64,000 bases of DNA. It comes from Gnetum montanum (Eukaryota > Streptophyta > Gnetopsida > Gnetales > Gnetaceae). A model generated the notes under the pieces. That model saw only the letters and a program-made list of their open reading frames with translations. It was not told where the DNA came from and made no database searches. This document shows, one piece after another, positions 24,961-37,500 of the stretch (positions are counted from its first letter, which is position 1; the number at the start of each line of letters is the position of its first letter). The position numbers were made by a program, and so were the translations under genes. The stretch is from the NCBI GenBank assembly GCA_015680685.1, contig MNCI01001077.1, positions 913,224 to 977,223 of the forward strand, given 5' to 3'.

Positions 24961-25282
24961 AGACTATTGATGATCTATTAACTACCTTTAATAGCTTTTA
25001 TTTTTTTAAGAGTAAGTTTGGCATTAATTATGACTAGTTTACCATTGTTTAGAAATGCATATTCCATATTAGCTAGTAAATTTTTTAGCTCTAGGGGCTC
25101 CTAATTGAAGTTTCTAGTGATTTCCAACTCTCCCTAATAGGTATCATCATCTTCATCAGAGAGTTGAGAACGAACTTGTTCAATTTTGTCCATGCCTTCA
25201 ACATAAGCACATGTTAGGGTTTTAGTTGATTCCATGCATAATGTGTTGCTATTGAGTTAGCTATCAGCCACTAGGTGCCCTC
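24961..25282 (-). other. linker between protease and reverse transcriptase, element B
   Basis: Decayed sequence in the same place as 14861-15139 of A; no domain seen. Confidence 0.45.
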
Positions 25283-25870
25283 CTATTTTATTTTTTCTTT
25301 GTACAAAGACCTTTGAATATTTATTTCTTGTGCACATTGATTGCATGCTTTAATGTATGTACTTTTGATGGACCAAATATTTTGTACACAATTGCACTCG
25401 TTATTGCTGTACATGATGCATGGTATATATTTCTTCTCTATTTTTTCCAATTTATTTTCTTTGGATATTCCCAAAGATAGGTTCCTTATGCCCATACGTG
25501 CATTGACTGTGCTTAACCAAGCTCTTCCCATAATGATGGAAAAATCACTTTTGTAGTTTTCAACCTTGATCACTAGAAAATTAGTAGGATAGGACCACCC
25601 ACAAACTATGGTCATAATGTTCTCTATTAATACCAAAGGGACAATAATTGATTGATCTACGAATTCTAGATAGATGTTGCTTTTCTTGAGAGGTGGTAGG
25701 TTCCAGGCCTTGTACATGTTGTGGGAGATGAGATTAACTTTAGAACTGGACTCAAGAAGATCCTTGCATGGCTCATATCCAATGATCTATAGGTAAATGA
25801 GTTGACTTCCTAAGTCAGATCTTTTTGTGGGAAGATTGCTAGCCTTGGTCCAGTTGGAAATAGCACAAGT
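25283..25870 (-). pseudogene. aspartic protease pseudogene, element B
   Basis: Open for 145 codons at 25283-25717, with IIMGRAWLSTVNARMG as the C-terminal protease block. Just upstream the active-site block reads LLESSSKVNLIS, so the catalytic Asp-Ser-Gly has become Glu-Ser-Ser. The open part shows no stop although its active site is gone. Confidence 0.8.
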
Positions 25871-25879
25871 TAGCATTAC

Positions 25880-28310
25880 AATGTGAATCTAAGGTAGCAC
25901 TTGGTTTGAAGAGGACTCAAAGGTATTTGATGCAGAGGATGAGGAGTTGGAGATGTAGGAAAATCAATTTGACTAGATTGTGAGGGCTGAAAGGACTATT
26001 AGGTTAGAAGAAAGGTCTTTTTCTAGATCTATTATCCAAACCACTTAATTGGAAAGCTAGTTACAAATGTACAGCCCTCATAGAATTTTTTTATTGCAGT
26101 TTTGGAGGAATCTCATCCTACATGGATGGAGCATGAGGTAATTGGGTTGAAGGTGAAGGTCTATGTGAAAATGGATGTGAAGGGTGGTATGGATATGGGT
26201 TTTTCCATTTAGTAGATGTTGAATGTGTTTAGTGGCACTTCGAAGGGTAATAGTGATGCTAAAATGAGGTGTGGCATGCAGAACTTCTTGGAGATATAGG
26301 TTATTGAACATAATATCCATTTACAGCTAGTTATCTATAAAGGTACTACTACCTTGGTAGTGGCATTCCCCATGATTATGGTTGACATCATTGTTGGTAT
26401 TGTTCATAAGGTTATGGAGGAACTTCACTTGGGTAGTAAGCTTGTTGTTGTTGGTGGAACTATCTTGGATTGCATTGAGGATAAGGCAATCTTCTAAGTG
26501 TTTGCCTATGTGCTAGTCAAGGATTTAATGTGTACAACCTAGACTTTTGTAAGTGTGACACTATAGGGTAACATGCCTTTTGATGTTCGTATTCACAGAT
26601 GTCACAATCAATTTCATCATCAGAGTTGGTTTCCATAACTTCTTCTATGGCTACAACTTTTCCCTTACCTTTTTGGTAGGCATGTTTAGCTTCTTTTCAC
26701 CTTTTCTAGTTATGATCACTATTTTTCTCTTTGGATTCTTTAGTGATCTTCATAGCAATTTGAAATTTTTCATCCAAAGAGTCTCATAATTCATCAACCT
26801 TTTTGATATTTCATAAATAGAATTTTGGATGGGCAAGGTTTTCCTATTCACCACCTCATCAAGTGGTGACTCCTCGTTATCAAAAAATTGAACCTCTTAT
26901 TTTTTGATGGAAGGGTAACTATTATACTCTTCTACACTTTCCTTTTCTTGTAGCTCACCTTCTTGTTTTGCTACCTACTCAATTAGCCTTTGGATTTGAT
27001 GAGGTCTCAATTTAGATAATCTCCCTTGGGCATACACCCCAAGAGTTCTTCTAGTTCATGCTTTGAGCCCATATATAATGTGATGAAGTTATTCTCTCTA
27101 AGAATAACCATGGCTAGGGCATCAGTGTAAGAGTGGATAGTATCTATCCCTATTTCTACACTTATATTTTCCTTATTAAATTAGGCACTCTAGAGTACAC
27201 TTGGTATTTGTTATTCAATAACTCCAACATGGTACTCCATCAGTGAATGGATTCCAATTCCAAGGACTAGTACCAACTTTCAGCTTCCTTAATGAGTGTC
27301 CTAGGGAAAAGCTTGAGTTTCTGCCATTCATTTTTTATGTTTTGTAAGGCATAGCCATTATGGAAAGCTTGTAAATATGTTTGTAGATTAGAATTGTATC
27401 CCCCCTCAAATCTTGGGATATTATTCAAGTTTGAGCACTTAATCTTACTATCTTTCATATGGCTGGTTGGAATTCTGACTACCTCTGTTGAACATACTTT
27501 GAGTTGCTAATAGAGGTTCATTATCATCACTGAGTTGATGACACCAATGCTGGTTCTAGCCACCCCTTCAATCTTGGTAGGCTTTGTGGTCATTGTTGTT
27601 TTGTTGATCATCTTCATCATGATTATTTGGATGATAACTTTTATGAGAATTTTCAGATGAAGAAGAATGTTCAAAATTGGATGAAGAGGATGAAGAAGAA
27701 GGTGGACCACCACCACCACCATGGTGTTCATCATCACTTTTTTACTTATTATGGAAATCATCCTTAGATCCTTTGCCATCATGATGAGTCCCTACCTTAG
27801 CTGTCACTTTTTCATAAACCAAGTTTATGAATAGTGGATCATAGGTTTAGGTTCACACCCTTGTCACCAATAATAGGGGGTGGAGAATCTTCATGTTGAG
27901 AACCTTTAAAGGGAGGATCCTCATTGTGATATTAATCTAGGATGAATAAGGGATTAGTGAAATGTTTTCCCTTTGTAGCCTCATGGAGCTTCTCTTGATG
28001 TTGATCTCACTTGCGTTGTGTTTTAGTGGGATAGTAGTTTTGAGTGTCATAGCCATTCACAATGTATTCTTCATGAAGATCTTCAATGTCCAACTTTTTA
28101 AGGATTTTAAATGACATCTTAGGTACAGATTGATTAAGAGGAAAAATGATGTTGCCCTCCATATCATGCCATCACATTTGTTCATCTTAATATAGGTTGA
28201 AGGTGAAGTCTGGTATGTACTCATTGGGATTAGTATATACCACTTTGCACTCCTATGGGGCCAATAGTTTAACATCTTTGTGTCTATGAGAAGAAGAAGA
28301 AATTTTGTGA
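25880..28310 (-). pseudogene. gag pseudogene, element B
   Basis: The capsid part at 27267-27458 reads IPRFEGGYNSNLQTYLQAFH and ends KEAESWY, a typical Ty3/gypsy gag capsid. A Gly/Ser/His/Asp-rich low-complexity part follows at 27560-27760 in a shifted frame. The N-terminus resembles A (WHDMEGNIIFPLNQS near 28150), but the expected start ATG is ATT. Confidence 0.75.
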
Positions 28311-28435
28311 TATGAAATAAAACATCAGTGTGCTTTTATAATGCTATGTACAGTAGGAATAATATTGACCTTGAGGCTTGTACAATGATATTAATGGTAT
28401 TCACTACACCTAAATAGCACATGTTTCAACAAACA

Positions 28436-28457
28436 AAGTCCCTAGCAATGGCACCAA
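28436..28457 (-). promoter_or_regulatory. primer-binding site, element B
   Basis: The - strand reads TTGGTGCCATTGCTAGGGAC right at the LTR edge. It is very near the TTGGCGCCGTTGCCGGGGA-type site known from Athila elements, where tRNA-Asp primes minus-strand synthesis. Confidence 0.75.
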
Positions 28458-29400
28458 TGATGAGTAGTGAGGTACCCCTACGCTCAACCATACGAATCAC
28501 AAGCATTCATACATGAACTAATTGAATTTTTTGGACTTTGTAGTTTTCGGTGCAGTAGTCTTCTAGGAAGTAAATATTTCCTTAAGGTTAATCACTATCT
28601 TCCCAATTACACTTGTGACATACACTGATATGGTTAAGTTTAATTGAGGCATCTAATTTTTGTTATTTTGTATTTCTATGGTTTTGGTGCTTAAAGAGAC
28701 ATAAAGTAGTTAGACTAACTAATTTGATTTAACTAATTATTGAATGTCTAACTAGTGCTAAGATAAGCATCTGGTCCCACTTTTCATATATGTCTTGAAC
28801 CAATGTATCTGCTACTAGGTGACCAAGCGCTATGCTACTGGGTGTACCAAGCGATAATGCTATAGGGATTACCAAGTGAATACGTGTTATGCTCGAAGTT
28901 GTACTTATGTGTTTAATCTAACTTTCCTAATCACTTCATTAACTTAATTACTGGAAACATTTTATATACAATTGAAATCATTAAATAAATAATTAAAAAT
29001 ATTAAATGCATAAAAAATATTTAATCTATCCAAAGTGCTGCAAGGTTTATTAGAAGGCTCATCTTTATTGTTGCACACATTGTTGTGCTTAGGTACAACA
29101 GTGCTTGAATAAAGATCTGTACACTCAATGACTCCTATTGTGGGTACTTGGGAGGAAAATTCTAACTCTCAAACAAGAAAACTACAAAAGCTTCACTACT
29201 AAAAAATTTGCATTGCCATAAATGNCTCAAACAAGCAAACTACAAAAGCTTCACTACTAAAAAATTTGCATTGCCATAAATGTAGCTAGTAGGTGTGTAT
29301 TTATAGCTGAAAACAAACACTACGTTGACGAGGCCTCATCAATGTAGAAAATGATGCGTCAACTAGGCCACATCAATGCAACCAATTGAACTATGACTTA
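28458..29400 (-). repeat. 5' LTR of element B
   Basis: Starts TGATGAGTAGTGAGG on the + strand. A TATA word (CTATAAATAC on the - strand) lies at 29297-29306 and GAGGCCTC words upstream of it at 29330-29345. A false 57-bp duplication flanks N 29225. The outer edge, near 29400, is approximate. Confidence 0.7.
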
Positions 29401-32400
29401 TCACTTAACAAATCCTTTGCATGCACATATAGAAAATTATTTACTAGTAAAATCAAATGTAACATATAGAATCAGTTGTATAGCTTGTTTTGTTGAAGAA
29501 CTTAGTAGAGATACATGAAATAAAATTGATAAGAATGATATTATATAAATCTCAAGCACATACATACAATGCAAAAATAATCTTGTGATATAAAGTTATG
29601 TGAAAGGTAGTAAAATTGATTACACTATGAAGAAACACTATTTAGCATTACTTATAAGCATCCCTTAGTGTTATGAATGGAATATGATTTATCATTTTGA
29701 CATAGGATTTTTAGGAATGTTATGGACAAAATATTATTTAGTATTATATAATATGATCCCTTGATTATTATGAATAAAATATTATTTAGAGTTGCTATAT
29801 GTAGTCCCCTAGAGTGTTATGGAGATGATATTATTTAGTATTATTGATTTAGAATTGGTTGTTGGCCTCTTAGCCAAAAAATATGAAAGTGAAGAAACTT
29901 ATTATAAGACTAACTATTATCATTCTTAGGTTTTACTAGCATAAGTCCATTTCTTAAAAGGAGGATCCAAACATCATCTTCTTTAATGTACTAGGCAATC
30001 TAATTTTTTGCAAGGGAAAATTCTAGTTATAATACTTAATAAGGTCAAGTTGTTCATCTTTCTTTCTACTAGTACAAATAACCTAAGAAACTCTAAAAAT
30101 GCCTTTTCTATCTTGCTTAGTAGGATAAAGAAACCAATAGATAATATAATAAGTTTTTAATTTATTCATGGAAAACATGAAAGAGATCATAACCAATTAT
30201 ATCCCAATGACTCTTAAAAAATTTAATTGAAAAACTATCAAAATTCTAGAGCTTTATCATATCCTAAACTAAAATTAATTTTTTTAATGCATTTCATATA
30301 GATTTTAAAATATGTTTTCTGCTAGGTCTTATGAATATATTAGCATTCATATAAAAATGATTAGGATTTTAAAAAGAAAAAGAATTACCTCCAAAGAAAA
30401 ACAATCTTAATAAAAAATGGTCTAACAAGGTAGGATCTATATGCACTTTTACTTTACTTGTAGGGTTCCAAAAGGAATTGTTAGAGATGTAAACTTTATC
30501 AAGCCAACAAAAAAATCTTAAAGTTCATTGCTAATAATTACACCAAGTATAATGCTTGTCATTTAAATGATATGGGAATAAATAGGTAACATTCAAAAGA
30601 TAATAATTTTTCTTAAAATTATATTAATATTCTTTTTCTTAAGAAGATATATTAGATGAAAGAACATCAAGTTTGTCTAAATGAATTTCAACCATATTAA
30701 AATCATATTTAATAACCTAAAAAACTATAGACAAAGATAAAAGATATTTCCAAATTTGAGTATCTATACTCCAAAATAAGTTTCTTTTGAATACTAATCT
30801 AGATATTATGCAAAAATAAAACTATTTGCTAAAAGAATAAAAAATCTAGTTATCTTCAATTAATGCAATTAGAAGATTACAATTAGATTTCAGCAACTTA
30901 CAAACATTAAAAACCTATCAATGTCAAATGATATTGTAGAGTATGAGGCTCTATAACCACACAATAGATATTCTCAATGCAAGACACAACCAATAGAAAA
31001 TATCTTTCAAAACTTGAGACTAATATCTTAACTCACAAGAGAGATACAGCGAAATGGAACACATTAACCAACACACCACATGCTGATCTTAGAGCCACAA
31101 TCACCAATTGCACTTACCCTATGTATTCACCACTCTCTCTTGCTTAGCTCCCTAATTTCTAGAGTAGTTTCTTTCACTCATACTCTTCTCAACAATGATG
31201 AATACATCATTATTTATGTTAAGCCAAAAGATAAGAACCCTAGAAATTTCTCAACTCATCCTAAGGTTTTCTAGATAATTCCCAAGTCTTCTCACCTTCT
31301 TCTTGGTTCTTTCCATATTTTTCCATTGTATTTGAACTATTTCCTAAATTGAGATGGGTGTTTTCAGAACTTTCCCCATTTGTATGGATCATATATGATC
31401 TTGCCAAGATGTCTCCTATGAAAAACTAGCTCTTGGTTAAGACATCTATTCTTTTTCCAAGATGCTTCTACTAGATCAAAAATGTCTTAGGTTTTGGTGA
31501 GACATCTCACCTGAGATGTTGTATGCATAGTTTAGACATCTCATCTAAGATGTCTCTCTTGGGAGCATAAATAGTAGAGAGTCAAAAATCACATTTTTCA
31601 CTATAATAACTAATTCAAATAACCCTTTTGAGGTTATCAAAGATAAAATTTAAAAGTTTTCTAATCTAATTTTTATTAATTAGTATAGTAATATCTCCTT
31701 TATTAACTCCATGAGGAGTAGAAAAAGTAATGAAATTTTTTAAAATGCATTTACCAATAAAATTAACATTTTATACTAAACTATTAATATCTTGTAAGAA
31801 AGTAACATGTAGAGATAAATGTCAATTTGAAAGATACAACTTGAAAATTGAAAGATACACCTTGATAATCTTTACTTAGAACCTATCAAAAAGGTTCCAA
31901 ACATTCTATGATAGAACTAATGTTAAAATGTAGAATATGAGGTTTCCATCCTTGGTTTTTTAAGCTTAGTATTTATCCCACAATTAGTCTCTACAGTTCT
32001 TATCATATTTCCATTCTTGATTGGAAATACTGCATAACAAATATTGTGTTACTTCAACAAAAATGATGTAACTATTTCAGTAAGAACCGAAAGTCCAAGT
32101 TATAATTAGAATTGCAAGGGCATGTTGTAATAATAGACATGTCTCTTGAGATAAACTTTGATAGTTTAACCTAGAATATTTATAATTATTAATTAGAGGT
32201 GAGTAATAAGTGCTAGGTGAAATTACACAAGAAGATGACTGGCCATTCCTTCTAGCCATGTTCAGGCCTAACTATGGTGGCATTATTGGATTACCTCTAA
32301 GAGATAGATTCCAAAGAAGGATAATCTTAGGAAACATGCAAAGAATGATCCAAATATACTATATTCATATTAGTAACTTTTTCTTTTTATTTTCATTTGC

Positions 32401-32680
32401 ATTTTCTCTGTTACATTCTTTATGCATAATTTCAAATGTTATGTATATTTGACATTTTTCATGACAACTAGGCACTAGATGTTAGAGTTTTCTTATTTTT
32501 TTTCAACTTTTATTTTTGTCCTAAGTGAAATCTATAAGATTAATATATTTATTACTAGTCCTTGATACAAAAGTTTTTCTAAAGAGAAATTTTATTTAAA
32601 TATTGAGAGTTTAATAGTAAATTTAGATTTAAAGGGATTTGTAAATGACTAAGAATTTATTGAAGAAGATTTTATTTATG
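29401..32680. other. AT-rich stretch with repeat remnants
   Basis: No gene seen. A small GAGATGTC/GACATCTC palindromic block is at 31380-31560, related to 7190-7560. At 31903-31945 a TCTATGATAGAACTAATGTT stretch followed by TGTAGAATATGAGG looks like the primer-site and LTR edge of a Ty1/copia element on the - strand, and a related GTAGAGTATGAGG word is at 30940; this is a weak call. Confidence 0.45.
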
Positions 32681-32685
32681 CATAT
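32681..32685. repeat. target-site duplication CATAT, left
   Basis: CATAT directly before the LTR start; the same five bases follow the 3' LTR at 50617-50621. Five bases is the usual duplication length for Ty3/gypsy integrases. Confidence 0.85.
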
Positions 32686-33931
32686 TGAAACACCACAAAA
32701 TTTGGAGCTTAGTACTTTTTCAGAAAGAATTAAGCTTGAGGACCCCACAAACATGACTAAAGCTTGAGGACCCCACAAACAGCTTCAAGCAGAGTTGAAC
32801 TCAACGAGGAGCAGTTCCTTGGGACCCGTCGACGACCACGACAACATCTGCTATCAAACCTGGCAACTTCGGAGCTTAAAATACTTAGTTTACACTAAGT
32901 GTGTATTCTCAGTGTATACACCCGATGTTCACAGCATATATGCTCAGCGTATATGCCCCAGATTACATCTACAGTGTATACGTCCAGCGTATACACCCAA
33001 CGTAGACGTTCAGCGTACACGGCCAGCGTATACGCCCCAGATGTACACTCAGCAGGTACGACTGATGTATACACCCAATGAGCAATCCCTGAAGATGGCA
33101 TGGAAACAACACTGCAGAACAAGATTTAGTACAAGGCAACAATTCTCATGAATAGGGCAACCATCAGCATATATGCCCAGCGTATATGCCCAGCGTATAC
33201 GCAAAAAGTCTACACCCGCCTGATACAGTGTATACGCCCAGCAAATATAACATGTTGTACACTTGTAAATTTTATTCTTTCGCACCCGGTCAACGCTCCA
33301 CGTGTCACCCAACCTGAGTCTAACGTCGAAACTTGTATAAAATCCCAATTTTTCATTAGATCGGGGTTGGCAAATTTGAGCAAACCAAAGAGAAAACAAA
33401 GACGCTAAGAACTAGAGGAGAGAACCTGATATGCTAGAATTCAACCCTGTATACTAAGCATACAGCCTCTACGCTGTGCTTATAGTTTGAACCAGCCCAC
33501 AGTCATCCCTGCATCCATCGGGGCTATTCGTTCGCCTTGTGTCAAAGCCACAACTACGTTAGACCGGTGCATTGTAACTCTCATTTTGAAATAGCATTGT
33601 TACATTTTCTTCCGAAAATCTATTACAGTTTTGCATTAATTGTTGCACATATACTGTTTACGCCCTTTTATGTTTACGCTCTGTTTACATCAGTTACGCT
33701 GTTTACGCTCTGCTTTACGCCTGTTACGCTGTTTACATATAACCCATCGTAAGCATCTCCGTGTACGTTTGGGGAAATCCTTGCCTCATCTGTGTGCGGA
33801 CCACTCAAGGTACTTTACCTTTGTTAATTCCAACTTGCCCTCAAGCAAAGGTAGGGTCTTTTATATGTGCCCGATGATCCCCCCGATTTCTGTTTCCTTC
33901 CAGCCAGAGACCGACGATTTCAGACAGTACA
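32686..33931 (+). repeat. 5' LTR of element 2
   Basis: TGAAACAC ... AGTACA. A CCCCACAAAC word is doubled near the start. The U3 part (32895-33250) holds many copies of GCGTATACGC-like palindromes, usually as CAGCGTATACGCCC. A TATA box at 33336-33342 lies about 100 bases downstream of the last of them. GCGTATACGC-like words are also seen in the gag leader and beside the antisense gene. Confidence 0.9.
33336..33342 (+). promoter_or_regulatory. LTR TATA box, element 2
   Basis: TATAAAA in the context ACTTGTATAAAATCCC; the 3' LTR has the same box at 50020-50026. Transcription would start about 30 bases downstream. Confidence 0.7.
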
Positions 33932-33935
33932 GAAA

Positions 33936-33953
33936 TTGGTGCTAGAAGGAGGG
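33936..33953 (+). promoter_or_regulatory. primer-binding site, element 2
   Basis: TTGGTGCTAGAAGGAGGG begins four bases after the LTR end. I cannot name the tRNA with certainty. A degraded relative lies after the 5' LTR of element 1 (about 935-955). Confidence 0.65.
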
Positions 33954-33959
33954 CCTCTG

Positions 33960-34640
33960 CCTAAAATTACCGTGCCTTAGAGCTCTTAGCGTCTACGCTA
34001 TTGAGTATATGCCAACCTTATCTGCAAACTCCCCAGCGTCTACGCTGCTGAATGTACGTTGTCCGCTATACGCTGTAGACCCTGTCTATGTTATACGCTG
34101 ACACTGCATATTTTATGATGTAGACTTTGTCTACACTGCACACACACAACTCTGTTTATGCTGTTGACATATGCGCTGCATATTTTACGCTGTAGACTTT
34201 ATCTACATTGCAAACACGCAACTTTGTTTACGCTACTAACATATACGCTGCATACTTTACACTGTAGACTTTGCCTACGCTGCACACAAGACTCTATCTA
34301 TGCTGTCTATGCTACCGCTAAGTTTACGCTGAATACCCTACGCCGTAGACTCATCTACGCTGCCGTCCAGTAGATGCTACGCTCTATACGCTGTAAACCC
34401 TGTTTATGCTGTACGCTAGCACAGTATACACTGCTTAGCATATACGCTGTACGCTTTACGCCATAGATTCTCTACGCTACCGCTATACGCTGTATACCTA
34501 TACGCTACCCTTATACGCTGGTCGTTGAAGCCTATACGCTGAGACCCAGTTTATACGTTGTACGCCACAAACGTAGGTTTACGCCGCACCAGGTATACAA
34601 GTTTCATATCCCTTCACTGTGTCATATTCTCGACCATTCA
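33960..34640 (+). repeat. gag leader with tandem ACGCTG repeats
   Basis: Over 600 bases are packed with TACGCTG, CTACGCTG and TATACGCTG words. At 34107-34320 there are three tandem units of about 72 bp, starting at 34107, 34178 and 34250, each beginning GCATATTTTACGCTGTAGAC or close to it. The words are halves of the GCGTATACGC palindrome found in the LTR. Confidence 0.8.
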
Positions 34641-34697
34641 TTGAACACCGCAAACTCCACCGCTACAACCACCCAGGTCATAGACCTTGTAGGCATC

Positions 34698-36390
34698 ATG
34701 GCCGTCCAACAGCCCGCTGTACAATCCATAGTGGGGCCCTGCCGGTCTCTTAGATTGCAGGGGAGGAACCCATTGTCTAATATCATAACTCAAGACCAGT
34801 ACAACTTCGTATGCATGAAAATACAAGCCGGCCTAGCTGTGGACCGAGCCGAAATGGATGTAAAGAGGCAATACAAACTTTTCTATAGGGGAGGACAAGA
34901 GTTCATCCCTTCCTTGTACGACATCATCCCTCTTCCAGAGCCTTACTCTGAGCTCATCACACAACTCCTCTTGCAAAGGAGCCAATCGCTGGATCAGCCT
35001 GTAGTAAATCCTCAACCGGAAGAGGAAGATGAGTTCACTGCCCAATCTAAGCATGAAGATTCATACCACACCCTTAGCCCACAAACTTATATAAACCCGT
35101 TATTTCACCCATTCATGGGTGAAACTACATCCCTCCAGCCATTGAAAATCATGCAAGTGCATGTGCCTCAACAAGACGCAGCTGCTCTCATCCCCATTCC
35201 TCCAGCAACCGATGTTCAAGTCAACATGCTTCCCCTTGCAATTCCTCCTGAAGTTACGGCACCCCCGTTCTTACAAATGCAACCCCCTCAAAATAATGTA
35301 GGAGTGACCTTCCCACCCTACATGATCGGAATGCCACACGTAATACTGGCCTCTACATCTGCTCATTACATACCATGCGTCCCAACCTAAGGAACATCCT
35401 TCACAGTGGTAACCCAAAAAGTTTAGGGGATTCCAACACAAAACATGATCGGGAAATGGACAGCGATTGGTGTCCAATCACATCAACCCCCTCATTATAA
35501 CATACCACCTCACACAATCTTACAAGCTAATATTCCCCAAGCACAACCACAACAATAGCAACCCCTTGCCCACAATATGTCGTGTCTGATACCACCTGCT
35601 ATAAATATTCCACAAGTACAACCTCCAACTACACAGCTTTCAGCCTTCCAACCTACTATTTAACAATCCAATCTGCACACTGTACCACATCCCCAACCTA
35701 CCATCTCACCTCATGCTCAAGACTGGGCTGATGCTAAGAAACTAATGCAAGAACTAGCTGACGAGGTCAAACACCTCAAGAAGGCTGCCGACGAAGAGTT
35801 GAAGGTAGTGGACTTTTACCACGATGACCCCATCAGCTCTTCCGTTCCGCCCCTAACCTTACCCAAGTGTGTATCATTGCCTACGCTAACTAAGTATAAT
35901 GGGGAGACGAACCCCAATGCTCATCTTATACCATTTAGAATAGAATGCGCATTACTTTAGCCATGGTCACACACCATTTTTCGAGTGTTCCCTATGTCCC
36001 TTGCAGGGAGAGCACTTGATTGGTATCGGGCCTTGCCAAGAAACTCAATATTTTCTTTAGAGGAGTTGTTACATCAATTTTTTACCAGGTTCAAGTAGAA
36101 CTTGAAACCTGAAGCAACACTTGACAGTTTTATATAGGTGAAACAAATACCTCTAGAACCCGTACAAAAATTCATCCAAAGGTGGAGTGCTTCTCTCAAT
36201 GAGCTCCACGAGCTGATCCCACAGACGTATCTGCTCACCATCCTAAAAGTGTCTGTCAACGACTTTTTCAAATCCAAGTTATATTATCTCAATGTGCATA
36301 ACCTTAATCAAGCCTTTGTACAGATTAAAAACATAGAGGAGGTGGCCCAAAATAGCCACGATCCTACGTATTTAGCCTTTAAGAATTGAC
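34698..36390 (+). pseudogene. gag, matrix and capsid part, element 2
   Basis: The first plausible start is ATG at 34698 (context GCATCATGGCC), in frame with an open N-terminal region to 35390 rich in Pro, Gln and Leu. The capsid is readable from 35745: LTKYNGETNPNAHL, then RVFPMSLAGRALDWYRALP (about 35975-36030) and FFTRFK, the conserved Ty3/gypsy capsid blocks. It continues at 36138-36389 with VQKFIQRWSASLNEL. In-frame stops near 35388, 35958, 36098 and 36135 interrupt it; several are TAG where the context suggests Gln (CAG). Gag proteins form the cytoplasmic particle in which cDNA is made. Confidence 0.85.
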
Positions 36391-36845
36391 ACTGGGAAAA
36401 AGGATAAAGAAAAGGCTAAAACAACTATAGCAGTGTTGGCAGAAACACAGCAAGCAAACGTGGGAAAACAAAGCAAACTGCCTATTGCCCCTACTAATTA
36501 CACTAAACCCACTCCTGCGATCGCACCAGAATCGTCCTCATCACAAAACCCAACACCGAATCGTACAAGAAACTTCGAGAGGAAAGAACCCTCCCAATAC
36601 ACACCACTACCCATGAAACCATCGCAGTTGTTTGACCAACTCCTGAAGGCTGGGTTAATAAAACACAAACAGTTATCTCCTACTACTATCCAGAGACATG
36701 ATCGGTTCTGTCAACTAGTTCAGAACCTAAGCTTAGCAACATCGGATGAACCCCCAGTACTAAAAGTTTTTAGAATGGATTGCTTCTGTGACTATCACCA
36801 ATGTAATGGGCATGAAACAGATTATTGTTTCACCCTGAAATAAGA
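36391..36845 (+). pseudogene. gag nucleocapsid with zinc finger, element 2
   Basis: Open at 36433-36843. After a Ser/Pro/Thr-rich part comes CDYHQCNGHETDYCFTLK (36787-36840), matching the CxYHxxxGHxTxxC finger typical of Tat-lineage gag. The zinc ligands are all present. A TAA directly follows. Confidence 0.8.
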
Positions 36846-37500
36846 CATCCAATGAATGATCAATGGAGGTCAGATCACTTTTGACGAAGCCAACCCAGTC
36901 CAACCGCAAAACTAGGCCATGGGTGTGTATAAAGATCCGCTAAATACCAAAGAGGCACCGTACGTGATTAATATAATCTACCTCGATAATGAACCTGAAA
37001 CACCTAGCATTAACACTCTCTATTCCAACCATGAGTAGCAAATGCCTAATAAACCATTCGTAGTGCATATTCTGTCCACTGTACAAACACCCGTGCCTCA
37101 ACCTTCATGCGCCCCATAGCAGCCTTATGTCGTCTGAGTACCCCCCGTCGTGGCAACTCCTAACACCCCGACCCACAAAAAATCATACATGGTGCGCATA
37201 CCTCTTGTCGCTGCTACCGCAAACTCACCAACCCCTCCTATTCGGCCTACCCCTTACGTAGTCTGAATACCACTCGTGGTCGCCACAGCGGAGGTACAAC
37301 CTCCAACTAGGCCAACTCCATATGTCGTTAGGACACCCGAACGTCCTAGTGATCACCAATCCTCTACTTCACAAAAACAAAATAAACCAAACCCCTATGT
37401 CATCAAGATGCCTAGCTAGTCTGGCACTCAACTGCATGCGACTATCCAACCACAACCCCACCTGACTCCATACATGGTACAAGTCCCAAAGCAACCTGAG
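36846..37500 (+). pseudogene. proline-rich repeat linker between gag and protease
   Basis: The frame is readable with stops and has at least five repeats of a PYVVRxP unit 20-35 residues apart: near 37125, 37182, 37250, 37318 and 37400, with a looser copy near 37470. Variants include SYMVRIPLVAAT and PYVIKMP. In two copies (near 37137 and 37263) the Arg codon is TGA, which fits CGA decay. Such a linker probably separates gag from protease. Confidence 0.7.

Larger units (their letters stand above)
20233..29400 (-). mobile_element. Athila-like element B
   Basis: Colinear with element A at a nearly constant offset of about 10.1 kb: left ends 10108 and 20233, polymerase active sites 14259 and 24410, LTR edges 18340 and 28458. 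Order on the - strand is LTR, primer site, gag, protease, reverse transcriptase, RNase H, integrase, 3' tail. B has the better primer site and integrase core, A the better polymerase active site. Confidence 0.75.

Noticed and set aside
32795-33408. Overlapping open frames on both strands with VYTP/VYA peptide repeats
   Set aside because: The peptides come from the GCGTATACGC palindrome, which reads alike on both strands. The region is LTR U3, not coding.
34641-34697. Gag start at 34641
   Set aside because: The codon there is TTG. The first in-frame ATG, in a good context, is at 34698.
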